From NCBI RefSeq assembly GCF_047300855.1, contig NZ_CP170197.1:3162001-3226000 (forward strand): a DNA stretch of 64,000 nt, in the 5' to 3' direction. Shown one piece after another: positions 53,072 through 61,667 of this stretch. Under the pieces are notes generated by a model that did not search any database, was not told where the DNA came from, and saw only the letters and a list, made by a program, of their open reading frames with translations. Position numbers and translations under genes: made by a program. Origin of the DNA: Sulfuriferula sp047300855 (GTDB taxonomy: Bacteria; Pseudomonadota; Gammaproteobacteria; Burkholderiales; Sulfuriferulaceae). Positions within the stretch are counted from its first letter, which is position 1; every line of letters starts with the position of its first letter.

Positions 53072-54508
53072 CTATCCACCGCCAAAAAATCCATCATTGC
53101 CGGCGCGGCGCAGGGTCTCTTTTTTATCAACAAACAGATGCGCGTTGCCTCCATTCGCCTTGACTCGATACATGGCGCAATCAGCCTGTTTGAGCAAAGT
53201 GTGGCTGTCCTCGCCATGCTCCGGATAAAATGCAACGCCTATGCTGGCCTGAATAGAGATATTGTGGCCGTCGATGGTGAGCGATTCGCTTAACAATGCG
53301 CTAATTTTTTCAAGTACTTTTTTTACGTCTCTGCGCAGCACGCTTTTTTCCAGGATCAGGCAGAACTCGTCTCCACCCAGACGTGCAACGGTATCCTCCT
53401 CGCGCAAGCACTGTTTGAGCCGCGAGGCGACCGTCTGCAAAACAGCATCTCCCGTTGCATGGCCGAAGGTGTCGTTGATAGTCTTGAAATGATCGATATC
53501 GAGCAGCATGAGAGTAAAACCCTCGCCACTGCGGAATGTGTGTGCTTGCGCTTGTTGCAACCGGTCCATGAACAAATTGCGATTTGGCAGGCCGGTCAAG
53601 CCGTCATAGTTGGCAAAGTGTTCCAGGCGTCGCATGATTTGTACCCGGTCGCTAACATCGCGGCCACTGGCAATGAAGTGAGTCGTTTTTCCGCAGGCAT
53701 TACGGAAGGGGCGAATGATCTTGTCCTCATAGAAGTGCGTGCCGTTTTTGTGGCGGTTCATAAACTGACCGCGAAAAGTCGCATTGGCCTGCAAAACTTC
53801 CCACATCTGCGCATACAACTTCTCCTCATTTACTCCCGCTTTGACAATGGCATGAGTGCGCCCCAAGACTTCTTCTTTTCGATATCCGGTCAGAACCTCA
53901 AATGCCGGATTGACATATACAATCACACCATCAGCGTCAGTGATCGCCACCGCATCACCGCTCAATTCCGAGACTTCCTGAATGCGCAGCAGTTTTTCCT
54001 CCTCGTTTGCATGAGCATGCGGCGTACGTAGTTCGAGCAGCAGCAGACAGCGTCCTTCCAGTTCCAGCGGCATGAGTGTCGCCTCCAGAGACAGCGTTCT
54101 GCCCTGGCTATCTTTCCCACTGCAGGCACGCCACTGACTGTTGCGAAACAGGAACGATGCATAAACCAGGTTATCGTCTGGGGCGGACTGACTGATAGGG
54201 AATTCCGGCAATAAATCTGTCACCGGCTTACCCACCAGCTCATGCAAGCTTGCGCCAAAGCCGTTTAGCATTGCAGGGCTGCAATATTTGATGCTGCCAT
54301 TCACATCCAGCAGTAGTAACGCGCGTCCCAAATGCGCTTCGGTTAAGAAAGCTGTGTGCAATTCTTTTTTTGGTTTCATGTCTACCACACTGTTTTGTCG
54401 TTCAGATTCCTTTGGCAACACTTCACCAAAGCGAGGCGTTTTAAACGCGCTTCCGACATACTCCTGGTTTGGAGGATTGGATATTGGTTGTTGTTTTTTC
54501 TTCGCCAT
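53072..54508 (-). CDS. PAS-PAS-GGDEF diguanylate cyclase
   Basis: 478 residues from the second start ATG (AGGG 7 bases ahead; first ATG at 54514). There are no membrane segments. Two PAS domains lie at about 60-165 and 180-300 (VSELSGDAVAITDADGVIVYVNPAFEVLTGY), and the GGDEF domain follows (YDGLTGLPNRNLF, RLGGDEFCLIL). The signature is intact, so it should make c-di-GMP. The ligand of the PAS domains is unknown. It is downstream of a 500-base stretch without genes. Confidence 0.9.
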   Translation of the reverse strand: MAKKKQQPISNPPNQEYVGSAFKTPRFGEVLPKESERQNSVVDMKPKKELHTAFLTEAHLGRALLLLDVNGSIKYCSPAMLNGFGASLHELVGKPVTDLLPEFPISQSAPDDNLVYASFLFRNSQWRACSGKDSQGRTLSLEATLMPLELEGRCLLLLELRTPHAHANEEEKLLRIQEVSELSGDAVAITDADGVIVYVNPAFEVLTGYRKEEVLGRTHAIVKAGVNEEKLYAQMWEVLQANATFRGQFMNRHKNGTHFYEDKIIRPFRNACGKTTHFIASGRDVSDRVQIMRRLEHFANYDGLTGLPNRNLFMDRLQQAQAHTFRSGEGFTLMLLDIDHFKTINDTFGHATGDAVLQTVASRLKQCLREEDTVARLGGDEFCLILEKSVLRRDVKKVLEKISALLSESLTIDGHNISIQASIGVAFYPEHGEDSHTLLKQADCAMYRVKANGGNAHLFVDKKETLRRAGNDGFFGGG

Positions 54509-54703
54509 TTCCATTCCCTGTCGATTATCAGCATGCTACGGCGGCACATTATTTTTATGCGCGCGGTAACTCTCTAGATGTTTTTTAATAGGAATCTGCG
54601 TCGATCAGGGAACTAGCAAGATACGAACCAATTATAAAAAACACTTATGAAACAGTATGTTTCTTTGAAAATTTGGTACAGGCGAAGAGTTGAGGCGCTA
54701 TTT

Positions 54704-54723
54704 TTGTCTCTTGTTTGAGACAA
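54704..54723. other. 7-bp inverted repeat in the gene-free stretch
   Basis: TTGTCTC, 6-base spacer, GAGACAA. It lies about 190 bases ahead of the PAS-GGDEF gene on the minus strand. A protein-binding site is possible. Nothing else identifies it. Confidence 0.35.
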
Positions 54724-54728
54724 TGAAT

Positions 54729-54768
54729 ACCCCTCGTTTCATAGTTTTATCCAATAAAACAAAGGGGT
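54729..54768. other. Two-tier stem-loop in the gene-free stretch 54515-55008
   Basis: An outer stem ACCCCT/AGGGGT (54729-54734 and 54763-54768) encloses an inner stem GTTTTAT/ATAAAAC (54744-54760) with a 3-base loop. The whole 54515-55008 stretch has no convincing gene, and this is its clearest structure. It may be an untranslated-leader element for the PAS-GGDEF gene or a small RNA. I find no match to a known riboswitch. Confidence 0.45.
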
Positions 54769-55008
54769 GCTAAGAATTCAAGGTGTCACTAAATAGCAAC
54801 GAGGGTTAAGCTTAAAGCTGCTAAATAATAGGCCTTGTGCAATGCCAGCCTTCGGCAAAATGGCAAATTAATCGCCCTTGGCTATATATGGGGAACCCTT
54901 TTCGGCAGGTACGGGAAGATAGTGAACAGCGCAACTAATTCCGGGAGTGATCCCCTGGGGAGAGCGCGCTACCGAGTTTTCTGAGGTTTTAGGTTTTGAT
55001 CGGTCCGC

Positions 55009-55593
55009 CTAACGCCGCGACTTCTGCCTGGGTTGGTGCTCCCGACATATCATCCGCGTATCATGCAAACTCAATTTTTCTTCAGTCAGACCGCAGCGGT
55101 AACTACGCGGGCCTTCATGCAAATTGTGTTGGCATGTATTGCATACACCAAAACTGCGGTTTCCTGCACCGAGTTGTAGCGCGAGCAACAACTCCTTGAG
55201 TACTGCCAGGGCAATCTTGCTGCGTTGCGGGGCTATGCGAGTAATGACTTGGGCCCAGTCTGGTAAAAGCTGAATGTCCTTTAATAGCTGTGCACCGGAT
55301 TCACTCAATGCGAGGCGCACCAGACGTTTGTCATCCGTATCACCCTGGCGTTCTATCAGCCCGCGCCGGTGTAATAACAGCAGGCTTTGCGACACTGTGC
55401 CTTTAGTAAGGCCCAGGTATTCGGTCAATGCTTGAGGCGTATTGCTGTATCGGTTAGCAATAGCCAGATAAACCAGCGCCTGCAGGTGCACGGGTTGCAG
55501 GCCATGTTGACCGCCGGCTGCGCGCAGATTAACGCGCACCAGATTGCCCAGACGATCAATCAGGTCAAAAAATTGTGCGGCGCTTTTATCCAT
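55009..55593 (-). CDS. MarR-type regulator with C-terminal cysteine motif
   Basis: 194 residues from ATG at 55593 (MDKSAAQFFDLIDRLG); a longer frame runs into cyaY. The winged helix is visible in LTEYLGLTKGTVSQSLLLLHRRGLIERQGDTDDKRLVRL. The last 45 residues hold CNTCQH, then RCG and CREH, a CxxC-x-H...C...CxxH set that looks metal-binding. This tail occurs in other MarR-like proteins. It might sense redox or metals. The stop lies at 55009 and cyaY is 40 bases upstream. Confidence 0.82.
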   Translation of the reverse strand: MDKSAAQFFDLIDRLGNLVRVNLRAAGGQHGLQPVHLQALVYLAIANRYSNTPQALTEYLGLTKGTVSQSLLLLHRRGLIERQGDTDDKRLVRLALSESGAQLLKDIQLLPDWAQVITRIAPQRSKIALAVLKELLLALQLGAGNRSFGVCNTCQHNLHEGPRSYRCGLTEEKLSLHDTRMICREHQPRQKSRR

Positions 55594-55633
55594 GACAAGA
55601 TAGTATCGCCGCCATACTATTTTTTCAAACCAA

Positions 55634-55948
55634 TTAAAAAGAAATTTCGCCGCCACCTTGCTGTGCTATCAAGCTGGCCAGCGTCTGCATCAGTTCGCTA
55701 CCGTCACGTGTGTTACGCCAGGCATTGTCCTGCCAACGGTAGTGAAACCCTCCCGATTTGGCAGCAACCCAGATTTCCTGGTTTGCACCTTGGCGGTTGA
55801 TAATGATCTTGCTGCCGTTGTCGAATTCGATTTCCAGCACCTCGCCGGCAGCCAATTCATAATCCAGGTCGTTATCGGCATGCTCCAGCACCGATTCGAT
55901 ATGGGCAAAGGCGGCATCAGCCAGTTGGCGGTATTCAGTTTCGGTCAT
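55634..55948 (-). CDS. cyaY: Frataxin homologue CyaY
   Basis: 104 residues from ATG at 55948 (MTETEYRQLADAAFAHIESVLE), with an acidic N-terminal helix and the beta-sheet core EVLEIEFDNGSKIIINRQGANQEIWVAAKSGGFHY, the CyaY signature. It binds iron and modulates IscS-dependent Fe-S cluster assembly. It diverges from lptM-lysA, as in many beta- and gammaproteobacteria. Confidence 0.93.
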   Translation of the reverse strand: MTETEYRQLADAAFAHIESVLEHADNDLDYELAAGEVLEIEFDNGSKIIINRQGANQEIWVAAKSGGFHYRWQDNAWRNTRDGSELMQTLASLIAQQGGGEISF

Positions 55949-56006
55949 GGTAAAATGCGCTGCGTAATTTATGAACAGACGTTCCCGCCCACCTTGAAAG
56001 GCTCCC

Positions 56007-56132
56007 ATGCGACACCGCACCTTATCCTATTGCGCGGCCTGTTTGTTGCTGCTGATGCTGTCAGCGTGCGGCACGAAAGGCGCTTTATATCTTCCCGAAA
56101 AACCCGCGACTACGCAACCCGCCGCTAAATGA
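56007..56132 (+). CDS. lptM: Small lipoprotein LptM (YifL-like)
   Basis: 41 residues with a lipoprotein signal; the lipobox LSAC places the lipidated Cys at residue 21, followed by the diagnostic GTKGALYLPEK. LptM stabilises the LptD-LptE outer-membrane complex during its assembly. Its stop codon overlaps the lysA start by 4 bases, the usual lptM-lysA arrangement. Confidence 0.9.
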   Translation: MRHRTLSYCAACLLLLMLSACGTKGALYLPEKPATTQPAAK

Positions 56133-57373
56133 ACCCACTCTCGCTGCAATACAATCATCTCCACATTGAGTCAGCCGACCTGGTAACCATTGCCGAGACC
56201 TACGCTACACCCTGCTATGTGTATTCGCACGCGGCGTTGACCCAGGCATTTCAAGCTTTTGAACACGCATTGCATGGTCACGACCATTTGATCTGTTATG
56301 CGATGAAGGCCAATCCGAACCTCGCCATTCTGAGACTGTTCGCGGACTTGGGAGCCGGGTTCGATATTGTCTCGGGAGGTGAATTGCAGCGCGTCATGGC
56401 GGCCGGGGGCAATCCGGGCAAAGTGGTATTTTCCGGCGTGGGCAAAACAGCAGATGAAATGCGCCTGGCGCTGGACTGCGGGATTTTATGTTTTAACGTG
56501 GAATCCGAAGCCGAGCTGCAGCGCCTCAATGAGGTGGCCGGCGCTATGAACAAGATTGCTCCGGTGAGCTTGCGCGTCAATCCGGACGTGGATGCCAATA
56601 CCCATCCGTATATTTCCACCGGCCTTAAGGGTAACAAGTTTGGCGTGGCTCATGAAGACGCACTCCGTTTGTATCGCCTGGCAGCATCTTTGCCGAACCT
56701 GAAAATTAAGGGCATTGACTGCCATATTGGGTCACAACTCACCGAGACGCGCCCGTTTGCGGATGCCCTGGATCGCGTACTGACTCTCGTGGACGCACTG
56801 GAAGCTGAAGGCATTGAGCTGCATCATCTCGATCTCGGCGGGGGTCTCGGCATTCGTTATCAGGATGAGACACCGCCGCCGGTAGCGGACTATATCGCTG
56901 CCTTGCTCGATAAGCTGAAAGGTCGTGTACACACCATTCTGCTGGAACCGGGGCGAGCTTTGGTCGGCAATGCAGGCTTGTTGTTGACCCGTGTGGAATA
57001 TATCAAGCACGGCATGGAAAAAAACTTTGCCATCGTCGACGCGGCAATGAATGACCTGATGCGTCCCGCACTCTACGACGCGCACCATGACATCGTGCCA
57101 GTCGTGCCCCGCGACGGCAACGGTGAGGTATATGAGGTGGTTGGCCCAGTGTGCGAGAGCGGTGACTTCCTCGGTCATGAACGCCGTCTCGATCTGCGCC
57201 AGGGTGACCTGCTCGCCATCCTTTCTGCCGGAGCCTACGGCATGTCCATGAGCTCCAACTACAACTCACGTACCCGTGCTGCCGAAGTCCTGGTCAGGGG
57301 GAAGGAAAGCTTCCTGATCCGTGAACGCGAAAAAATTGAAGATTTATTCTCCCTCGAACACCCCCTGCCCTGA
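56129..57373 (+). CDS. lysA: Diaminopimelate decarboxylase (LysA)
   Basis: 414 residues, fold-type III PLP enzyme. The PLP lysine is Lys60 in ICYAMKANPN. HIGSQLTE, LDLGGGLGIRY, EPGRALVGNAG and the PVCESGD catalytic-Cys segment are all present. It produces lysine from meso-diaminopimelate. It is translated together with lptM (ATGA overlap). Confidence 0.96.
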   Translation: MNPLSLQYNHLHIESADLVTIAETYATPCYVYSHAALTQAFQAFEHALHGHDHLICYAMKANPNLAILRLFADLGAGFDIVSGGELQRVMAAGGNPGKVVFSGVGKTADEMRLALDCGILCFNVESEAELQRLNEVAGAMNKIAPVSLRVNPDVDANTHPYISTGLKGNKFGVAHEDALRLYRLAASLPNLKIKGIDCHIGSQLTETRPFADALDRVLTLVDALEAEGIELHHLDLGGGLGIRYQDETPPPVADYIAALLDKLKGRVHTILLEPGRALVGNAGLLLTRVEYIKHGMEKNFAIVDAAMNDLMRPALYDAHHDIVPVVPRDGNGEVYEVVGPVCESGDFLGHERRLDLRQGDLLAILSAGAYGMSMSSNYNSRTRAAEVLVRGKESFLIREREKIEDLFSLEHPLP

Positions 57374-57639
57374 TTGTAGCGAACCGCTATTGTTTTGATT
57401 CGACACTATATTTGCAAAAAATATTTTCAATTTTTGCTATCTATGTTGCGCATTTAAAAAAAAACTGTTCTAGAATTAGCGGCACCAAGCGGAGAAGCGC
57501 GATCATCACCCATTTGCAATGTTTTTTTCGGGAGTTGAGAGCCGGATAAGTCGTAAATGCCCAACGTCTTGGAAGTGCATTTGCAAAACTCTGCACGAAG
57601 TGGCAACTCAGTTGTTTAACTTTTAGAGGAGAAATAGTG

Positions 57640-58218
57640 ATGGCAACAACTGCAAAGAGTAGTACCAAGCCCGCAGTCAAAAAGGCGGCGCCCGCCAAAG
57701 CGGCGGCAAAGCCCGCAGCTAAAAAGGTGGTCGCTAAACCAGCAGCTAAAAAAGTTGCGGCCAAACCCGCAGCGAAAAAGGCTGTCGCTAAACCAGCAGC
57801 TAAAAAAGTTGCGGCCAAACCCGTAGCGAAAAAGGCTGTCGCTAAACCAGCAGCTAAAAAAGTTGCAGCCAAACCTGCAGCGAAAAAGGCTGTCGCTAAA
57901 CCAGCAGCTAAAAAAGTTGCGGCCAAACCTGCAGCGAAAAAGGCTGTCGCTAAACCAGCAGCTAAAAAAGTTGCGGCCAAACCTGCAGCGAAAAAGGCTG
58001 TCGCTAAACCAGCAGCTAAAAAAGTTGCGGCCAAACCTGCAGCGAAAAAGGCTGTCGCTAAACCAGCAGCTAAAAAAGTTGCAGCCAAACCTGCAGCGAA
58101 AAAGGCTGTCGCTAAACCAGCAGCTAAACCTGTTGTGGCAAAGAAACCTGTTGTGAAGCCAGCCCCAGCGTTGGCACCCATCATGGCACCGAAACCCCTC
58201 GGCCCAACGGGTTCCTAA
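57640..58218 (+). CDS. Histone H1-like lysine/alanine-rich repeat protein
   Basis: 192 residues, almost only Ala, Lys, Pro and Val, made of an 18-residue unit AAKKAVAKPAAKKVAAKP repeated about seven times; a short unique start and an end rich in Val-Pro follow. It resembles histone-H1-like bacterial proteins (AlgP/HctB type) that bind DNA. Start by ATG at 57640 with AGGAG 8 bases ahead; a GTG directly before is possible. A 266-base gap upstream is AT-rich with a plausible promoter and a leader of about 150 bases. A terminator follows. Confidence 0.85.
   Translation: MATTAKSSTKPAVKKAAPAKAAAKPAAKKVVAKPAAKKVAAKPAAKKAVAKPAAKKVAAKPVAKKAVAKPAAKKVAAKPAAKKAVAKPAAKKVAAKPAAKKAVAKPAAKKVAAKPAAKKAVAKPAAKKVAAKPAAKKAVAKPAAKKVAAKPAAKKAVAKPAAKPVVAKKPVVKPAPALAPIMAPKPLGPTGS
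57727..58131 (+). repeat. 54-bp tandem repeat in the histone-like gene
   Basis: Seven full units start at 57727, 57781, 57835, 57889, 57943, 57997 and 58051, followed by a partial one from 58105. Units differ at one to three bases, mostly silent. Copy number is likely to vary between strains. Confidence 0.92.
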
Positions 58219-58236
58219 GCACAGATGCAACACTTG

Positions 58237-58262
58237 GGGCGGGGTAATCCCCGCCCTTTTTA
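58237..58262 (+). terminator. Rho-independent terminator after the histone-like gene
   Basis: GGGCGGGG, TAAT loop, CCCCGCCC, then TTTTT. It lies 18 bases after the stop codon and just before the convergent msrQ end. Confidence 0.9.
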
Positions 58263-58265
58263 TTT

Positions 58266-58910
58266 CTACTCCGCGTTATGCTTGGGCATAACCGCCGGAA
58301 TGCGGATCTGCGCTTTAAATACCAATCGAATTCCGAGCAGTGCCGCCAACACCAATGCATAGACCAGTGGTTGGGTAATGTCTTTTTTTACCAGCCACCA
58401 GTAATGCACGACTCCAAGCACGGCAATGGCATATATCAGCCGGTGTAGTCTTTGCCATTTTTTCCCGCCCAGACGTTTCATCATGGCATTGGTGGACGTC
58501 AGCGCGAGCGGTATCAATAACACAAAAGCAAGAAATCCTACGGTGATAAACGGACGCTTGATGACGTCTTTCACAACCATCTGCATGTCGAAGAATTGAT
58601 CCAGCCAGATGTACGTCGTAAAGTGCAGGCAGGCATAAAAAAATGCGAACAAACCCAGCATCCGGCGCAAGCGAATCAGCCAGTTCCAGCCCGAGATTTT
58701 GCGTAGAGGCGTAATGGAAAGGGTAGTCAGCAAACCTACCAAGGTCCAGGTTCCTGTGGAATGGGTAATAAATTCGATCGGGTTGGCACCTAATCCATCA
58801 TTGACTCCCAGCCACACCAGCCGGGCCAGTGGTAAAAGCCCGACTATAAAGAGCGTCGCTTTCGCAATAATAATCTGACGCGCTGACGGGTTCAGTAAAA
58901 CGTTTCTCAT
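58266..58910 (-). CDS. msrQ: Heme-binding membrane subunit MsrQ of the periplasmic Met-SO reductase
   Basis: 214 residues, about six membrane segments, ferric-reductase-like family. Heme-ligand His candidates lie in FFYACLHFTTYIWLD and WQRLHRLIYAIAVLGVVHYWW. It passes quinone electrons to MsrP. msrP lies 12 bases upstream, so the two form one operon. Confidence 0.93.
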   Translation of the reverse strand: MRNVLLNPSARQIIIAKATLFIVGLLPLARLVWLGVNDGLGANPIEFITHSTGTWTLVGLLTTLSITPLRKISGWNWLIRLRRMLGLFAFFYACLHFTTYIWLDQFFDMQMVVKDVIKRPFITVGFLAFVLLIPLALTSTNAMMKRLGGKKWQRLHRLIYAIAVLGVVHYWWLVKKDITQPLVYALVLAALLGIRLVFKAQIRIPAVMPKHNAE

Positions 58911-58922
58911 ACAGCCGCATTC

Positions 58923-59855
58923 CTAAAAGTTCTTGCGCAAATCCATGCCCTGATACAGCCGCGCGACCTGCTCACCGTAACCATTGAACATCTCGGTCTT
59001 GCGCTTGAAAAACTCGCCGATGCGGCGCTCCCTGGCCTGGCTCCAGCGCGGATGATCTACCTGGGGATTAACATTGGAATAGAATCCATATTCACTGGGC
59101 GCCGCACGCCCCCAGGCAGTTTTCGGCTGCTGTTCGACAAAGCGGATACGCACAATCGATTTGGCGCTTTTGAAACCATATTTCCATGGCACAACCAGTC
59201 GTACCGGCGCACCATTCTGGTTAGGCAGGGTTTGCCCATACAGACCCACTGCAAGAATAGTCAGCGGGTGCATGGCTTCATCCAGGCGCAAACCTTCAGT
59301 GTATGGCCAGTTCAGTACGCTGGAGCGCTGACCGGGCATCTGCGCCGGATCGTGCAGGGTAGTGAACTCCACATATCGGGCGCTACCGGTTGGCTCGACC
59401 TGACGAATCAGGTTGGCGAGCGCAAAGCCTTCCCAGGGGATCACCATCGACCACCCCTCTACACAGCGCAGGCGGTAGATGCGTTCCTCAATGGGAAATG
59501 CTTTTAACAAAGCGTCAATATCCCAGATCTTGGGACGCTTGACCGCGCCTTCCACCGAAATGGTCCACGGACGAGTGCGCAAGCCCTGGGCATTTTCGGC
59601 AGGGTCGGATTTATCGGTGCCGAATTCATAATAATTGTTGTAAGTGGTGACATCCTTATATGGCGTTTTTTCCTCACTGGTACTGTAAGGACTGCTCACT
59701 ATGCCCGACAGCCGGGTGGTGGCCTCAGCTACGCCGGGCAACAACGCGCTTACCGCCAAGGCTGATCCAGCGCGCAAGAAATCACGACGCTTCAGATAAA
59801 TTTCATACGGAGTAATCTCCGCTGCTTTTAACACATCGGCTTTCTTTATCAACAT
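58923..59855 (-). CDS. msrP: Periplasmic methionine sulfoxide reductase MsrP, molybdopterin subunit
   Basis: 310 residues from ATG at 59855 (AAGGTG ahead); a longer frame lacks a signal. A Tat signal with twin Arg at 23-24 (KRRDFLRAGSALAVSALLPG) precedes the sulfite-oxidase-like fold, whose Mo-ligand Cys is in YRLRCVEGWSMVIPWEG. It repairs oxidised methionine in periplasmic proteins together with MsrQ. Confidence 0.94.
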   Translation of the reverse strand: MLIKKADVLKAAEITPYEIYLKRRDFLRAGSALAVSALLPGVAEATTRLSGIVSSPYSTSEEKTPYKDVTTYNNYYEFGTDKSDPAENAQGLRTRPWTISVEGAVKRPKIWDIDALLKAFPIEERIYRLRCVEGWSMVIPWEGFALANLIRQVEPTGSARYVEFTTLHDPAQMPGQRSSVLNWPYTEGLRLDEAMHPLTILAVGLYGQTLPNQNGAPVRLVVPWKYGFKSAKSIVRIRFVEQQPKTAWGRAAPSEYGFYSNVNPQVDHPRWSQARERRIGEFFKRKTEMFNGYGEQVARLYQGMDLRKNF

Positions 59856-60291
59856 AGGAGCACCTTTTGTTTGGGATGGTGAGGCTTGATACCTCAACAG
59901 ATCTTTTGCCATGCTACAGATTCAGTCACGAACGCATTCTGAGCTTACATGCGCTTGGTCGTCGTTCCCAGCAAAACCTTACAGATTCCTGCTATGCATT
60001 CAGTGATTTCATACAAGCGGTCTGTCCGGGTAGTAACAACGACTTCCTTCGGATAAACCGATTCAACTATGCCCAATTTTGTTCCATCCCAAGCCCATGT
60101 CTACCGATAGACCCTATTGAATGTGTCAGGTTCTCGGCAGCGTTGTTGATATCTCGTTTGAATTCCTGGTTTTGCGGATGTCATCGTTACTTCAAGTTCA
60201 CCTGTTTTAATAGCTGTCATGCCCAACGCCCGATTGGCACGCATTGTGCAAGAGTCAGGCAAAAACCATTCATTACGCGGGAGGTAACATC
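59856..60291. other. Gene-free divergent stretch between msrP and the hypothetical at 60292
   Basis: No coding frame here is convincing and I see no RNA gene. It should hold promoters for both directions. A small dyad, TGAGG (59880-59884) and CCTCA (59892-59896), lies 25 bases ahead of the msrP start. Confidence 0.5.
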
Positions 60292-60555
60292 GTGATCGCA
60301 CTAGATAACAGGCAGGCAGTAATCGTTAGCGTATCCGAGCAGACAAACAGCGAAGATCGCGTGGTCATCACCCTGACCCCGGATAATTGCGTATTGGCAC
60401 TCACTGCGCAGCAGGCGCGTGTGCTGTCCACACAGATCATTCAGGCAGTGCAACGCGTTGAAGTTAAAACCAGTCTCGCCCAGCCCAGGCAAGCCATGCG
60501 CCGTAATCAGATATCGCCCATGCGAAACATGGACAACGTTCTGCTGGTTAAATAG
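60292..60555 (+). CDS. Small hypothetical protein, GTG start
   Basis: 87 residues starting at GTG 60292, with GGGAGGT six bases ahead, one of the strongest ribosome-binding sites in the window. The product starts VIALDNRQAVIVSVSEQ and contains LTPDNCVLALTAQQARVLSTQIIQAVQRVEVKTSL, then an Arg/Met-rich tail. It has no signal or membrane segment. I do not recognise a family. It is 112 bases upstream of the thioredoxin gene. Confidence 0.6.
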   Translation: MIALDNRQAVIVSVSEQTNSEDRVVITLTPDNCVLALTAQQARVLSTQIIQAVQRVEVKTSLAQPRQAMRRNQISPMRNMDNVLLVK

Positions 60556-60667
60556 CTGGAGAACCCGGACGAGCGCAACGCGAACATGCTAATATTTAAT
60601 AACGCATAATGATTCGGCTGACCGTAGCCCATTACGCTTTATCTTTCACCGCTGTCTGGAGTTTCGC

Positions 60668-61039
60668 ATGGCCACCCTCGACCTTACCCAGGAAAATTTC
60701 GAATCTACCGTCCTGGAAAACGATTTTGTCATCATTGATTTCTGGGCACCCTGGTGCGGCCCTTGCCGCGCCTTCGCACCAACCTATGACCAGGTTTCCG
60801 AAAACCATCCCGACATTATCTTCGCCAAAGTGAATACCGAGGTTGAACAGGCTATTGCCGGCAGCTTTCAGATTCGTTCCATCCCAACCTTGATGGTGTT
60901 CCGTGAAAAGGTCATCGTCTACTCGCAGCCTGGTTCCCTGCCGGCTTCAGCACTGGAAGACTTGATTGCCAAGGTACGCGAATTGGACATGGCGCAGGTA
61001 CACAAGGAAATTGCCGAAGAGCAAGCCGGACAGGCCTGA
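60668..61039 (+). CDS. Thioredoxin
   Basis: 123 residues, cytoplasmic. The active site WCGPC (Cys30 and Cys33), DFWAPWCGPCRAFAP and cis-Pro in IRSIPTLMVFRE are intact; the C-terminus is longer than in TrxA, with an acidic helix (VHKEIAEEQAGQA). General disulfide reductase; the extra tail suggests a dedicated partner, which is not known. Confidence 0.9.
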   Translation: MATLDLTQENFESTVLENDFVIIDFWAPWCGPCRAFAPTYDQVSENHPDIIFAKVNTEVEQAIAGSFQIRSIPTLMVFREKVIVYSQPGSLPASALEDLIAKVRELDMAQVHKEIAEEQAGQA

Positions 61040-61070
61040 ATCCCCTGACATAGCAATTATCAGCAAAGAG

Positions 61071-61098
61071 TACGGAGAAAATTTACTCCGTAGCTTTT
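61071..61098 (+). terminator. Probable terminator after the thioredoxin gene
   Basis: TACGGAG, 8-base loop, CTCCGTA, then GCTTTTG. The stem is perfect but the T-run is short. It sits between the convergent thioredoxin and BCAM0308-family genes. Confidence 0.65.
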
Positions 61099-61113
61099 GC
61101 CGCTATTGCGCAC

Positions 61114-61614
61114 TTACCTGCTCCATTTCACTTGGAGCAAGCTCTCTTCCTCGTTGTAGTGAAATTCCAGTTCGCCCTTGAAGGCATCGTGTAACGCTTC
61201 GGCGATTTTGCGCGCCAGATGGATGTCGGTGGTGGTCACGAGTACACCGTCCGCCTGATCTTCGATTTTCAGGATGCGCTGTAGCGGATGCTCAAGCTTG
61301 GCACGCTCCTCATGGTTGCGTACCAGACTCAGGATTTCATCGCGATGCGCGATGAAGAAGGCGCCACTCAATTCCATGTAGCCAGCCGGGTAGTCGTCGT
61401 TGCTGCGATGGCAGGCCGGACACAACGCCTCGTGAGCGCCCGCGGGAGCGGTTCCCCAGTGCCAGCGACCTGCATCAAAAACGGCGCCGCATTGGGGGCA
61501 GCGCATGGGTTCCACCGGCTTGTGCTTGGATTTGTAGGTGTCGTGCACCTGTTCCTGAACCAGACGGTCGTGGCGGATGGGGTGGAACTTGGTTTGGTCG
61601 AGTTGCGGTCTCAT
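61114..61614 (-). CDS. BCAM0308-family zinc-ribbon protein
   Basis: 166 residues. Two CxxC pairs (MRCPQCGAVF, ALCPACHRS) form a probable zinc ribbon, followed by an alpha/beta part (GVLVTTTDIHLARKIAEALHDAFKGELEFHYNEEESLLQVKW). I assign it to the BCAM0308 family, whose function is not established. It is 53 bases downstream of the kinase-like gene. Confidence 0.75.
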   Translation of the reverse strand: MRPQLDQTKFHPIRHDRLVQEQVHDTYKSKHKPVEPMRCPQCGAVFDAGRWHWGTAPAGAHEALCPACHRSNDDYPAGYMELSGAFFIAHRDEILSLVRNHEERAKLEHPLQRILKIEDQADGVLVTTTDIHLARKIAEALHDAFKGELEFHYNEEESLLQVKWSR

Positions 61615-61667
61615 GGCAGCACCTTTCTGACAGGGTTGGGTGGGAAAAACGTGAGATCGGCATTCGG

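Noticed and set aside
57441..58184. A long minus-strand frame (247 residues) opposite the histone-like gene
   Set aside because: It is the complement of the 54-bp repeat, gives a repetitive Ala/Gly/Phe product, and lacks start signals; the plus-strand frame has a ribosome-binding site and terminator.
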